Source: an uncultured Planctomycetaceae bacterium
GTDB taxonomy: Bacteria; Planctomycetota; Planctomycetia; Planctomycetales; Planctomycetaceae
Assembly: GCA_903823545.1 (NCBI GenBank)
Contig: CAIJTL010000659.1
Span: 1-6,641 of the forward strand
Length of the DNA stretch: 6,641 nt
Direction of reading: 5' to 3'
The position numbers and the translations under genes were made by a program. Of the stretch, positions 1 through 6,376 are shown piece after piece (the stretch's first letter is position 1; every line of letters starts with the position of its first letter). The notes below the pieces were generated by a model. It ran no database searches. It was not told the origin of the DNA and worked only from the letters and a program-made list of their open reading frames with translations.

Positions 1-47
1 CGACAGGGCTACTTGAGCGTTGCATAGACCGCACTCCAAAGGGCGAC

Positions 48-2003
48 ATGACCGATAACACCGCAGCTACCACATCGATGACACCAATCGACGAACACCG
101 TTTCGAGAAATGGATTGCGTTGTTGGCAACAATCGCAATCGTGGTGCATCTTGCCGTCAGGTTCACGGCTCTCGGTTCAGAATTACTTGGGCCGTTGACT
201 TGCGCCGAATGGCCGTTGATCGTTGGGTTAGTCGCCGGCGGCTTGCCGTTGGTGGCGGAGCTGTCTTGGAAGCTGTTGCATCGTCAGTTTGGCTCGGATT
301 TGCTCGCCGGAATCTCGATCGTCACATCGATCTTTTTGGGAGAATACCTCGCGGGCACTCTGGTTGTGCTGATGCTCTCCGGCGGTGAGGCGATTGAAGC
401 GTATGCCGTGCGCAGCGCGTCGTCGGTTCTCGAAGCTTTGGCTCGACGGATGCCGACGCTCGCGCATCGCAAGTCGGATGAGACGATTCACGACATCGCC
501 GTAGACCAAGTTGTGATCGGCGACACGCTGCTGATCTTTCCGCACGAGATCTGTCCGGTCGACGGCACTGTCATCGACGGGCACGGGACGATGGACGAAT
601 CGTTCCTCACCGGCGAGCCGTACTTGATGCCGAAGCTGTCAGGCTCTGCGGTGATCTCTGGCGCGTTGAATGGCGAAGCGGCGTTGACGATCCGAGCGGA
701 CAAGATCGCAGGGGATTCGCGATACGCTCAGATTATGCACGTCATGCGAGCGGCAGAGCAGCGACGTCCTCGAATGCGGCGACTGGCCGATCATCTCGGC
801 GCGTTTTACACACCGCTGGCAGTTGCGATCGCGCTGGTGGCCTGGGGCTTGAGCGGCGAAGTCCATCGCTTTCTGGCGGTGCTTGTCGTTGCAACTCCGT
901 GTCCGTTACTGATTGCCATCCCGGTCGCGATCATCGGTTCGATTTCGTTGGCGGCTCGCCGAGGCATCATCATTCGCGATCCCGCAGTCCTTGAGCGAAT
1001 TGAAACTTGTCGTACGGCGATCTTCGACAAGACCGGCACATTAACCTACGGCCAGCCGTTGTTGACGGAGGTGATCGTCGGCGACGCGATCACTCAGGAG
1101 AAAGCGTTGTCATTGATCGGCAGCGTTGAGCGATACTCAAAGCATCCGTTGGCAGCCGCGATTTTGAATTCCGCTCGCGATCGTCGGATCGCATTACAAG
1201 ACGCTTCCGAAGTCCATGAACTCCCCGGCCAAGGTCTGACCGGAATCGTTGGCGGACGGCATGTGCGAATCACTAGCCGGAGCAAGCTCATCGTTCCAGC
1301 TTTAGGAAATGAGGCTCAAGACAACCTCCTCAAGGCGGAACTATTAGCAGCACTTCCGCCACAGACGGCTGGCATGGAATGCATCGCGATCATCGACTAC
1401 ACAATTCCGGTGACACTTCGTTTTCGTGACCAACCTCGTCCAGACGGTGCGTCGTTCGTGAAGCACCTCGCACCGAATCATCATTTCGAGCGAGTGATGA
1501 TCGTATCCGGCGACCGCGAATCGGAAGTTCGTTACCTCGCGGAACTGGTCGGCATCCATGAAGTTCACTTCAGCCAGTCGCCGGAACAGAAGCTGGCCAT
1601 CGTCCGTAACGAGACACAACGAGCCAACACCGTCTTCGTCGGCGACGGCATCAACGACGCCCCAGCATTAACGACAGCCACCGTCGGCATCGCCTTCGGT
1701 GGCAGCAGCGATATCACGTCGGAAGCCGCGCACGCCGTGATCCTCGACAGTTCGCTGAGCAAGGTCGACGAGCTACTCCACATCGGCCAGCGACTGCGAC
1801 GCATCGCGTTACAAAGCGCGGTGGGCGGAATGTTGGTCAGCATCATTGGGATGATCCTCGCTTCGACCGGCCACTTGTCACCAGTTGCGGGTGCCATCAC
1901 TCAGGAAGTGATCGACCTCCTCGCCGTACTCAACGCTTTGCGAACCGCAACACCACCCAAACACCTGACCGACTTCCATGAACAAGAGCGGTCGTCGCGA
2001 TGA
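48..2003 (+). CDS. P1B-type heavy-metal-translocating ATPase (TPCP subtype, P1B-5-like)
   Basis: An inner-membrane pump that couples ATP hydrolysis to transition-metal export. All P-type landmarks are visible in the 651 residues: actuator loop TGEP at 188-191 (usually TGES), membrane metal-site motif TPCP at 283-286, phosphorylation motif DKTGT at 327-331 (Asp327), the P1B-specific HP pair at 366-367, and the hinge [10 protein letters not shown] at 532-541. Hydrophobic segments lie near 21-40, 55-72, 84-111 (probably two), 253-270, 273-297, 589-606 and 610-632, which fits the eight-helix P1B plan. The last helix carries QEVID at 619-623 and NA at 629-630. From memory, TPCP plus QExxD/NA marks the P1B-5 (Nia-like, Ni/Fe) group, so the metal is inferred. 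There is no N-terminal CxxC metal-binding domain and no C-terminal hemerythrin extension. AAAGGG at 38-43 is a close-spaced ribosome site for this ATG, but the frame stays open to the left edge, so an earlier start is possible. Confidence 0.95.
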   Translation: MTDNTAATTSMTPIDEHRFEKWIALLATIAIVVHLAVRFTALGSELLGPLTCAEWPLIVGLVAGGLPLVAELSWKLLHRQFGSDLLAGISIVTSIFLGEYLAGTLVVLMLSGGEAIEAYAVRSASSVLEALARRMPTLAHRKSDETIHDIAVDQVVIGDTLLIFPHEICPVDGTVIDGHGTMDESFLTGEPYLMPKLSGSAVISGALNGEAALTIRADKIAGDSRYAQIMHVMRAAEQRRPRMRRLADHLGAFYTPLAVAIALVAWGLSGEVHRFLAVLVVATPCPLLIAIPVAIIGSISLAARRGIIIRDPAVLERIETCRTAIFDKTGTLTYGQPLLTEVIVGDAITQEKALSLIGSVERYSKHPLAAAILNSARDRRIALQDASEVHELPGQGLTGIVGGRHVRITSRSKLIVPALGNEAQDNLLKAELLAALPPQTAGMECIAIIDYTIPVTLRFRDQPRPDGASFVKHLAPNHHFERVMIVSGDRESEVRYLAELVGIHEVHFSQSPEQKLAIVRNETQRANTVFVGDGINDAPALTTATVGIAFGGSSDITSEAAHAVILDSSLSKVDELLHIGQRLRRIALQSAVGGMLVSIIGMILASTGHLSPVAGAITQEVIDLLAVLNALRTATPPKHLTDFHEQERSSR

Positions 2004-2005
2004 TC

Positions 2006-2025
2006 GCTCAGCACTCACACTGAGC
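2006..2025 (+). terminator. Weak hairpin just after the ATPase stop
   Basis: GCTCAG at 2006-2011 pairs with CTGAGC at 2020-2025 across an 8-base loop, starting three bases after the ATPase stop codon. Only scattered T residues follow (GTTT, then GTTTTC near 2039-2044), so it is a poor intrinsic terminator. It could instead mark the 3' end of the transcript or be chance. Confidence 0.3.
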
Positions 2026-2045
2026 CGTTTGATTGGGAGTTTTCA

Positions 2046-2080
2046 ACGCCAAGGTGCAAAGAGCACAAAGCATCGCAAAG
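2046..2080. repeat. Degenerate 'gcaaag' tandem tract
   Basis: A short run of units ending in CAAG or CAAAG (cgccaag, gtgcaaag, agcacaaag, catcgcaaag) with a period of about 7-10 bases. It resembles in style the 'accgcagag...gcgcagag' tract at 5099-5125. I recall such A/G-rich degenerate repeats as common intergenic elements in planctomycetes and other bacteria, but that is memory and not a search result. No coding signal is seen. Confidence 0.4.
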
Positions 2081-2093
2081 GACATCGGAAGCA

Positions 2094-2201
2094 GTCTCAA
2101 AACTAACCCGACGCGTCAGCGAGGGCGAGCGATTCACGGGACTCCGAGTTCATCGCATTGAGAATGCGTTCGCCCTCGCTGACGCATCGGGTTGTTGAGA
2201 C
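2094..2201. repeat. REP/MITE-like palindromic element (27-bp arms)
   Basis: The arm at 2105-2131 and the reverse complement of 2167-2193 agree at 25 of 27 positions; the shared core is GCGTCAGCGAGGGCG. After a small gap the pairing resumes with CTCAA at 2096-2100 against TTGAG at 2195-2199, within a matching GTCTCAA/TTGAGAC pair. The 35-base loop ends in a second perfect hairpin, CGCATT at 2154-2159 with AATGCG at 2163-2168. No open frame is carried. The core resembles palindromic repeats I recall as abundant in planctomycete genomes, and REP-type elements of this shape are often mobilised by Y1 (RAYT) transposases, none of which is in this window. It lies between the 3' ends of two convergent genes, so it could also shape mRNA ends. 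Confidence 0.8.
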
Positions 2202-2234
2202 ATGCTCGTCGCTCGGTCGCTCCAGAGGGCGGTC

Positions 2235-2342
2235 CTACGGCAATTCGGCCTCGGCCAGACAGTTCGTGGCATGGAGCAACTGCGCCAGTTTGTTGAGGTA
2301 CCACCAACTCCGGATCACTCGCCCACCGTGAATCACAGACAT
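2235..2342 (-). pseudogene. Kinesin-light-chain-type TPR fragment, probable remnant
   Basis: A 35-codon frame starts at ATG 2342-2340, overlaps the last 10 bases of the decarboxylase gene in another frame, and ends at TAG 2237-2235. It contains LNKLAQLLHATNCLAEAE at about residues 16-33. This is nearly the consensus of one helix-turn-helix of the TPR units common in planctomycete and cyanobacterial repeat proteins (LNNLAQLLQATNRLAEAEPLMRRAL, recalled from memory and split here as LNNLAQLLQATN and RLAEAEPLMRRAL). At the point where PLMRRAL should follow, the frame stops. A shifted frame starting at 2236 reads RTAL, so one indel would restore the consensus. I therefore read it as the decayed edge of a larger TPR gene. 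The alternative is a real 35-residue peptide translationally coupled to the decarboxylase; the upstream site is weak (GCGGA inside the preceding gene). Confidence 0.55.
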
Positions 2343-4093
2343 TTCGACATCCGCTTCGTCAGCCGTTCGAGGGCCGGGCTGATGTCGTGGCGATCGAGGT
2401 GGATGTTGATCAGACTAAAATTGTCTTGGTTGTTGAGGGCCGCTTTGAGGGCTTGATCGAGTTCGCCTTCGGTGTGTACTTCGAAGCCCCAGCCACCGCC
2501 GAGGAGGTCGGGCAAGCGGTGATAGTCCCAGGTGGGGATGTCATTGAACGGGCCTTCTTGCAGGAAACGTTCGGTCGTGTAGCCCTTGTTATTGAGCACG
2601 AGCACGATCGGATTGAAACCGAGCTTCAACGTCGTTGAGAGTTCGAGGCAGGTCATCTGAAACGCTCCATCGCCAACGATCACGATGGGGCGGCGATCTC
2701 GATTGGCAACTTGCACGCCAAGCGCCGCGGGGATCGCGAAGCCCATCGACGTGTAGTACGCGGGGCTGAGGAAGTCGGTGTGATTGTGGATCGTGAGATC
2801 CGCAGATGCGAACAACGAATCGCCCACGTCAGCCACAACCACCATCGTGTCGTCGAGCAATTCGTTGATCCGACGGAAGAGTTGTCGCACGGTCATCTTG
2901 GCATCGGGCTTGAGCACAAACGGGCCGTCATCCAATTCGCGGTCACGCGGCAGCACGCACTTCGCCGGTTTCAGATTCGCCTTGCCGAGCCCTTTCAAGA
3001 AGTCGTGCAGCAAGACATCGTGAAAGTGGTGATGTCGGATGCGGAGCTTTTCGCTCGTCGCATAGATGCACTTCGCGGGATCGAGATTGGCCGTGTAAAT
3101 GCCGAGGTTGATGTCGGTCATGAAGGCCCCGAGCAAAATGACGCAGTCGCTTCCTTCCACGAACTGCCGCACGCTTTCTCGCCCCATCGCCCCTTCGTAG
3201 ACACCGAGGTACAGCGGATGCTTTTCGCTGACGACCGACTTCCCCAGCAGCGTGGCGCACATGGGAATGCCGTTCGCTTCCGCGAGCTTGAGCACGGCGT
3301 CTTGAAGCCCGAAGCGATGAATCTCGACACCGGCAATGATGACGGGCCGCTTCGCCGCGTTGATCGCCTCAGTCGCTTCATGAATGGCTTCGCGCAGAGC
3401 ATCTTTGTTACTGACCGGCTTTTCGATGCTGGGCTTATGAGGAAACAGTGCTTCGGCGCGAACTCGATCACGGGGAAGTTCGAGGAACACCGGTCGCTTA
3501 AATCGAACCGCCGCTTCAAAACAGCGATCGATTTCGCGAAAGGCGGTCAGCGGATCATCAAGTGAGGCGGTGGCGACGGTGATCTTTTCAAAGACTTCTC
3601 GCTGCGTGTTGAAGTCGCGAACGCGGTGATGCAACAGCGGATCGGAACGACGTTCTTCAACGCCCGGTGCTCCACTGATGACGATGACCGGCGACTTCTC
3701 GGCATAAGCGCCTGCAATCGAATTACACAGGCTGAGGCCACCAACGCAGTACGTGACGCAGACCGCTCCGAGCCCATGCACTCGAGCGTAACCGTCTGCA
3801 GCGTAGCCCGCACAGTCTTCGCGAGTCGTCCCGACGACTCGCAAAGAACTGTCAGTCAACATGCCGTAGAACTGCAACACGAAGTCGCCGGGAATGCCAA
3901 AGACGTCGGAGACGCCGTAGTCCTGAAGTCTCTGAATCAGATAGCCGCCGATCGTCTGCTTTCCTTTGTTCGTCGATGACTTCACTCGTGCGACCGGCTT
4001 GCCTCCCGACGAACTCCCTCGACGAAGTGCTTTAGAAGAATTCGAACGGCCAACAGCACGGGAGGGCTTCTTCTCAGATTTGCGTCCAGGCAT
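2333..4093 (-). CDS. ThDP-dependent 2-oxoacid decarboxylase (pyruvate/indolepyruvate decarboxylase family)
   Basis: A cytosolic enzyme that removes CO2 from a 2-oxoacid (pyruvate, indolepyruvate or branched-chain oxoacids) to give an aldehyde, using thiamine diphosphate and Mg. The 586 residues hold an N-terminal PYR domain (about 46-215), a central domain (about 235-370) and a C-terminal PP domain (about 395-565). Every decarboxylase catalytic position can be placed: Asp70 in GIPGDF, Glu92 before [10 protein letters not shown], the His155-His156 pair, and Glu508 in NNKGYTTE. The cofactor motif runs from GDG at 474-476 to NN at 501-502. The HH pair separates it from acetolactate synthases. 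Residues 1-45 are an extra basic, serine-rich tail not expected in this family. The start is supported by AAGGA (complement 4103-4107) nine bases upstream, and no internal ATG precedes the fold. Transcription diverges from the gene at 4500. The exact substrate cannot be read from the sequence. Confidence 0.93.
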   Translation of the reverse strand: MPGRKSEKKPSRAVGRSNSSKALRRGSSSGGKPVARVKSSTNKGKQTIGGYLIQRLQDYGVSDVFGIPGDFVLQFYGMLTDSSLRVVGTTREDCAGYAADGYARVHGLGAVCVTYCVGGLSLCNSIAGAYAEKSPVIVISGAPGVEERRSDPLLHHRVRDFNTQREVFEKITVATASLDDPLTAFREIDRCFEAAVRFKRPVFLELPRDRVRAEALFPHKPSIEKPVSNKDALREAIHEATEAINAAKRPVIIAGVEIHRFGLQDAVLKLAEANGIPMCATLLGKSVVSEKHPLYLGVYEGAMGRESVRQFVEGSDCVILLGAFMTDINLGIYTANLDPAKCIYATSEKLRIRHHHFHDVLLHDFLKGLGKANLKPAKCVLPRDRELDDGPFVLKPDAKMTVRQLFRRINELLDDTMVVVADVGDSLFASADLTIHNHTDFLSPAYYTSMGFAIPAALGVQVANRDRRPIVIVGDGAFQMTCLELSTTLKLGFNPIVLVLNNKGYTTERFLQEGPFNDIPTWDYHRLPDLLGGGWGFEVHTEGELDQALKAALNNQDNFSLINIHLDRHDISPALERLTKRMSKCL

Positions 4094-4102
4094 GATGCGG
4101 TT

Positions 4103-4107
4103 TCCTT
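4103..4107 (-). promoter_or_regulatory. Ribosome binding site of the decarboxylase
   Basis: On the minus strand the run GGAAAGGAAA (4110-4101) gives an AAGGA core nine bases before the ATG at 4093. It is the clearest Shine-Dalgarno site in the window and fixes the start that includes the basic N-terminal tail. Confidence 0.65.
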
Positions 4108-4144
4108 TCCAAGTGAGGGCTCTTTGGTGGGTGATTGTGAGATA

Positions 4145-4475
4145 AGGGGGCGGAAGGCGGAAGGGGAACAGGATTGGTCATTGATTATTGATCGTTGGTC
4201 ATTGGTCATTTGATAACCCGAAGTCCGTTGTGTCCGGTCTCCTGACCGAGACACGTCCGCGACCGAATGTCTCCCGAATGGTCAGCCGGACCATGATGTG
4301 GGTTTTCTTGGTATGTAATTCGGTAAGTGATGAAGTGGAAACCAGCGGTCGAAAGCGTGTGACTCGGTCAGGAGACCGGCCACAACGGAGGTTTTCAGAT
4401 GACCAACGACCAATAATCAATGCCCAATCCTGTTCTCCCTCGTTGCATTCCTCCCTCGTCGCCTTCCCCCCTCCG
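4145..4475. repeat. Long imperfect inverted repeat in the divergent intergenic region
   Basis: The left arm 4166-4250 and the reverse complement of the right arm 4363-4435 agree at 68 of 73 aligned positions, with two gaps of 7 and 5 bases. Both arms end inward in CCGGTCTCCTGACCGAG, itself a small hairpin (CGGTC/GACCG). Weaker pairing continues inward (ACACG...CGACCG, 4251-4265 against the complement of about 4347-4361) and outward through purine-rich GGAAGGCG (4152-4159) against pyrimidine-rich CGCCTTCC (4460-4467). The 110-base centre holds another perfect hairpin, ATGGTC 4278-4283 with GACCAT 4289-4294. No transposase is encoded, so a MITE-like or palindromic repeat element is the best reading. 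It fills most of the space between the decarboxylase and the DUF4149-like gene, so it must contain or abut both promoters. I could not assign either promoter with confidence. Confidence 0.85.
4174..4215 (+). repeat. Tandem heptamers, consensus TTGGTCA
   Basis: Six consecutive 7-base units: TTGGTCA, TTGATTA, TTGATCG, TTGGTCA, TTGGTCA, TTTGATA. They form the outer half of the left arm of the long inverted repeat. The right arm carries the complementary series (TGACCAA, CGACCAA, TAATCAA, TGCCCAA at 4400-4427, plus a degenerate unit at 4393-4399), one unit fewer. Confidence 0.8.
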
Positions 4476-4499
4476 CACACTTTCTCCACAATCCCGCCC

Positions 4500-4976
4500 A
4501 TGCAAAAACTTTCCCTCGCTCTCGCTCGGTTTTCGCTGTCCGCTTGGATCGGAGCAGCGGCGTTGTTTGTGGTGACGTCCGTCAGCGAACAAATCTCGAC
4601 GCAATATGGTTCGGACGTGAAGAACATCCTCGCGGGGCTGCGATTCCCGTGGTACTACCTCTTTGGATTTTCTTTCGTCAGCACAGGATTGTTTACGAGT
4701 ATGTTCGGACTCAGTGGCGTCCAGAATCGAAGACGCCGCGCGTTTGTTGCCGTGATGCTCGGGCTGACGTTGATGCTGATGACCACAGATTACTTCATCA
4801 TCTATTCGCCACTTCATGAGATCGTGACTCGCCCAGATGGAGTGCGGGACGCTCGGTTCATTGAGCTACATCGTTGGTCAGAGCGGATCAACACGATCGA
4901 TGTCACGTTATGCCTCGTTGCCGCGATCGCGGTTTGTTGGCCGGAACGGCAGTTCGCTGACGATCAAAAAGTTTAA
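4500..4976 (+). CDS. DUF4149/TMEM205-like four-helix membrane protein
   Basis: A 158-residue predicted inner-membrane protein of unknown function. Four hydrophobic segments are visible at about 11-28, 50-70, 82-103 and 132-147, the last two flanking a short polar loop. The loop and the start of helix 4 carry ARFIELHRWSERIN (118-131), matching the F..LHr.S...N signature I associate with DUF4149/TMEM205-like proteins. FPWYY at 49-53 at the start of helix 2 also fits that family. The ATG at 4500 is chosen because the first helix follows it directly. The frame is open back to 4188, but that upstream part lies inside the inverted repeat and has no protein-like character. No Shine-Dalgarno site is present; a C/T-rich stretch (about 4436-4499) precedes the start, so translation may be leaderless-like or initiated without SD pairing. 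Family assignment is from motif memory. Confidence 0.72.
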   Translation: MQKLSLALARFSLSAWIGAAALFVVTSVSEQISTQYGSDVKNILAGLRFPWYYLFGFSFVSTGLFTSMFGLSGVQNRRRRAFVAVMLGLTLMLMTTDYFIIYSPLHEIVTRPDGVRDARFIELHRWSERINTIDVTLCLVAAIAVCWPERQFADDQKV

Positions 4977-5026
4977 TCCGGCAAACAGTCCCCATCACCG
5001 TTGCCTCGTTCATCTCTATACAGCTC

Positions 5027-5052
5027 GAAATGGCCGCCATTTTCGCCATTTC
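5027..5052. repeat. GAAATGGC/GCCATTTC hairpin with alternative pairing
   Basis: GAAATGGC at 5027-5034 can pair with GCCATTTC at 5045-5052, or its AATGGC (5029-5034) can pair with GCCATT at 5036-5041 across a single base. The two foldings are mutually exclusive. The hairpin abuts the larger inverted repeat at 5051 and lies 50 bases after the stop of the DUF4149-like gene, so it may be part of one composite element or of that gene's 3' end. Confidence 0.5.
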
Positions 5053-5123
5053 TGCGCTCTTCACTTCTCTGCGGTGAAATTGTCTGAAACTTCTTTTTAC
5101 CGCAGAGAAGCGAAGAGCGCAGA
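5051..5123. repeat. Inverted repeat of the 'accgcagag' type (25-bp arms)
   Basis: The arm 5051-5075 and the reverse complement of 5099-5123 agree at 24 of 25 positions, with a 23-base T/A-rich loop. The right arm reads ACCGCAGAG...GAGCGCAGA, a style of repeat I recall as dispersed between genes in planctomycetes and other bacteria. There is no coding content. As RNA it would form a very stable stem-loop between the DUF4149-like gene and the GspF-type gene, so it may block readthrough or protect a 3' end, but there is no T-tract directly after the stem. Confidence 0.8.
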
Positions 5124-5221
5124 GTTAAGATGGGGACGTTTTCATCGGGGTCGCAAAATTGTGTCGAGACCAATGAGACAGGCCCGACGGTGTTTAGAAT
5201 TCATTTCGAGAGACCATCGAC

Positions 5222-6262
5222 ATGGCATCCACACTGCCGCTGAAAACACTCGCCCAAGTTTGTCGCTCATTAAGCACAATGCTGGAGTCGGGCATTGAGG
5301 TGCGGCAGGTTTTCAAGCTAGCGGCTAAGAAGACCGGCAATGGTCGTTGCCGTGATGCAATGGTCGGAATCGCCGAGCAGATCGATGCGGGCAATGAAGT
5401 CTCAACGGCAATGCGGGCTCAAGGAGGCGCGTTTCCAGAGCTAATGACCGACATGGTCGAGATGTCCGAACAAACCGGCGCACTGCCTGAAGTCCTGACA
5501 CACTTGGCTCAGCATTACGAAAACAATCTGCAGCTTCGGCGGCAGTTCACATCGTCAATCGCTTGGCCGTTGTTTCAACTGGTCGCGGCCGTGTTGATCA
5601 TCGCGTTACTCATCGTGGTGATTGGCATGATCGGAGGCGACGATAAAGGGCCGAATCTTAAATCGCTGCTGTTTGGTTTGTCGGGAGTTGGCGGTGCGAT
5701 CATTTGGCTGACATGCACGTTTGGCGGAGCATTCTTGGCGTGGATCAGCTACGAAGTTTCGCTGCGATTGTTCGCTGCAAAACAAATACTCGATCCGATT
5801 TGGTTGCGAGTCCCCGTGCTGGGAAACTGCTTGCAATCGTTTGCAATCGCTCGATTTTCGTGGGCCTATTACCTCACGCAACAAACCGGCATGACGATTG
5901 ACCGGAGCTTGATGGCGAGTCTCAAGGCCACCAACAACGGAGCCTTTCAGAACGCGGCGCCGGAACTCATCGGTCGCATTCACGAAGGCGAAGATTTCTC
6001 AACAGCAATCGCAGCAACGGGCCTCTTCCCCGAAGACTACCTGCACATGGTCTCCGTGGCAGAGACATCGGGAACCGTCCCCGAAACGCTGTACCGGCTC
6101 AGCCCGCAGTTTGAAGACCAAGCCCGCCGCAGTTTGAAGTCACTGACAACGATGCTCAGTGGCGGGATTTGGCTGATGGTCGCTACGTTCATCGTCTTCT
6201 TTATCTTCCGGTTCTTTATGTGGTATGTCGGCATGATCAACGATGCGGTCCGCGGCGTTTGA
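5222..6262 (+). CDS. Type II secretion system F / PilC family inner-membrane platform protein
   Basis: A polytopic inner-membrane protein that, in type II secretion and type IV pilus machines, forms the platform linking the cytoplasmic ATPase to pseudopilin assembly. The 346 residues contain two copies of the family's helical cytoplasmic domain. Copy 1 (about 8-110) contains FPELMTDMVEMSEQTGALPE at 71-90; copy 2 (about 208-308) contains LFPEDYLHMVSVAETSGTVP at 268-287. Membrane segments lie at about 113-137, 153-178 and 312-337. Classical GspF proteins are near 400 residues; this one lacks the usual N-terminal 50-60 residues and begins directly with domain 1. The ATG at 5222 follows a weak GAGAG (5208-5212) nine bases away. 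No other secretion or pilus gene is adjacent, so its partner ATPase and pseudopilins must be encoded elsewhere. Family assignment is strong; the particular machine is unknown. Confidence 0.93.
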   Translation: MASTLPLKTLAQVCRSLSTMLESGIEVRQVFKLAAKKTGNGRCRDAMVGIAEQIDAGNEVSTAMRAQGGAFPELMTDMVEMSEQTGALPEVLTHLAQHYENNLQLRRQFTSSIAWPLFQLVAAVLIIALLIVVIGMIGGDDKGPNLKSLLFGLSGVGGAIIWLTCTFGGAFLAWISYEVSLRLFAAKQILDPIWLRVPVLGNCLQSFAIARFSWAYYLTQQTGMTIDRSLMASLKATNNGAFQNAAPELIGRIHEGEDFSTAIAATGLFPEDYLHMVSVAETSGTVPETLYRLSPQFEDQARRSLKSLTTMLSGGIWLMVATFIVFFIFRFFMWYVGMINDAVRGV

Positions 6263-6285
6263 GGGGATTGCAGAGAGTCACGGGA

Positions 6286-6334
6286 AGCATGTGGCGAAAC
6301 GTGCTTTGACCGCAGGTCATCGCCCCCATTTTTT
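6286..6334 (+). terminator. Possible terminator region between convergent genes
   Basis: Two small hairpins follow the GspF-type stop: AGCATGT 6286-6292 with ACGTGCT 6299-6305 (one G-T pair), then a perfect TGACC/GGTCA at 6307-6311/6315-6319. A T6 run lies at 6329-6334, nine bases after the second stem. The distance makes a standard intrinsic terminator doubtful, but the position between convergent genes fits transcript ends. Confidence 0.35.
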
Positions 6335-6376
6335 CTCATCATTCACATGCAGCGACCCAAAGTAGACCACAATCAC

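Noticed and set aside
2202..2456. 84-codon plus-strand open frame across the gap and decarboxylase 3' end
   Set aside because: It begins at the outer edge of the palindrome and runs antisense to both the TPR-like frame and the decarboxylase, with no recognisable domain or ribosome site.
2711..3565. 284-codon plus-strand open frame
   Set aside because: It is fully antisense to the decarboxylase, whose motifs are unambiguous. The composition (rich in Arg, His and Glu) is that of a mirrored coding frame.
4145..4475. Insertion sequence
   Set aside because: The inverted arms suggest mobility, but no transposase frame, clear terminal ends or target-site duplication could be identified, so it is listed only as a repeat.
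4188..4499. Upstream extension of the DUF4149-like frame (would give 262 residues)
   Set aside because: The extra 104 codons lie within the inverted repeat, show no protein-like pattern, and the family's first helix begins right after the ATG at 4500.
4199..4817. Minus-strand open frames over the inverted repeat and the DUF4149-like gene
   Set aside because: They are antisense to a plausible membrane protein gene or translate repeat DNA, and no domain is recognisable.
5195..5200. TAGAAT as a -10 box for the GspF-type gene
   Set aside because: Five of six bases match the consensus, but no acceptable -35 lies 16-18 bases upstream (AATGAG region), and the distance to the start gives a very short leader. 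It is not strong enough to annotate.
4837..5298. 153-codon plus-strand open frame bridging two genes
   Set aside because: It runs out of frame through the end of one gene, the hairpin element and the start of the GspF-type gene. Its openness seems accidental.
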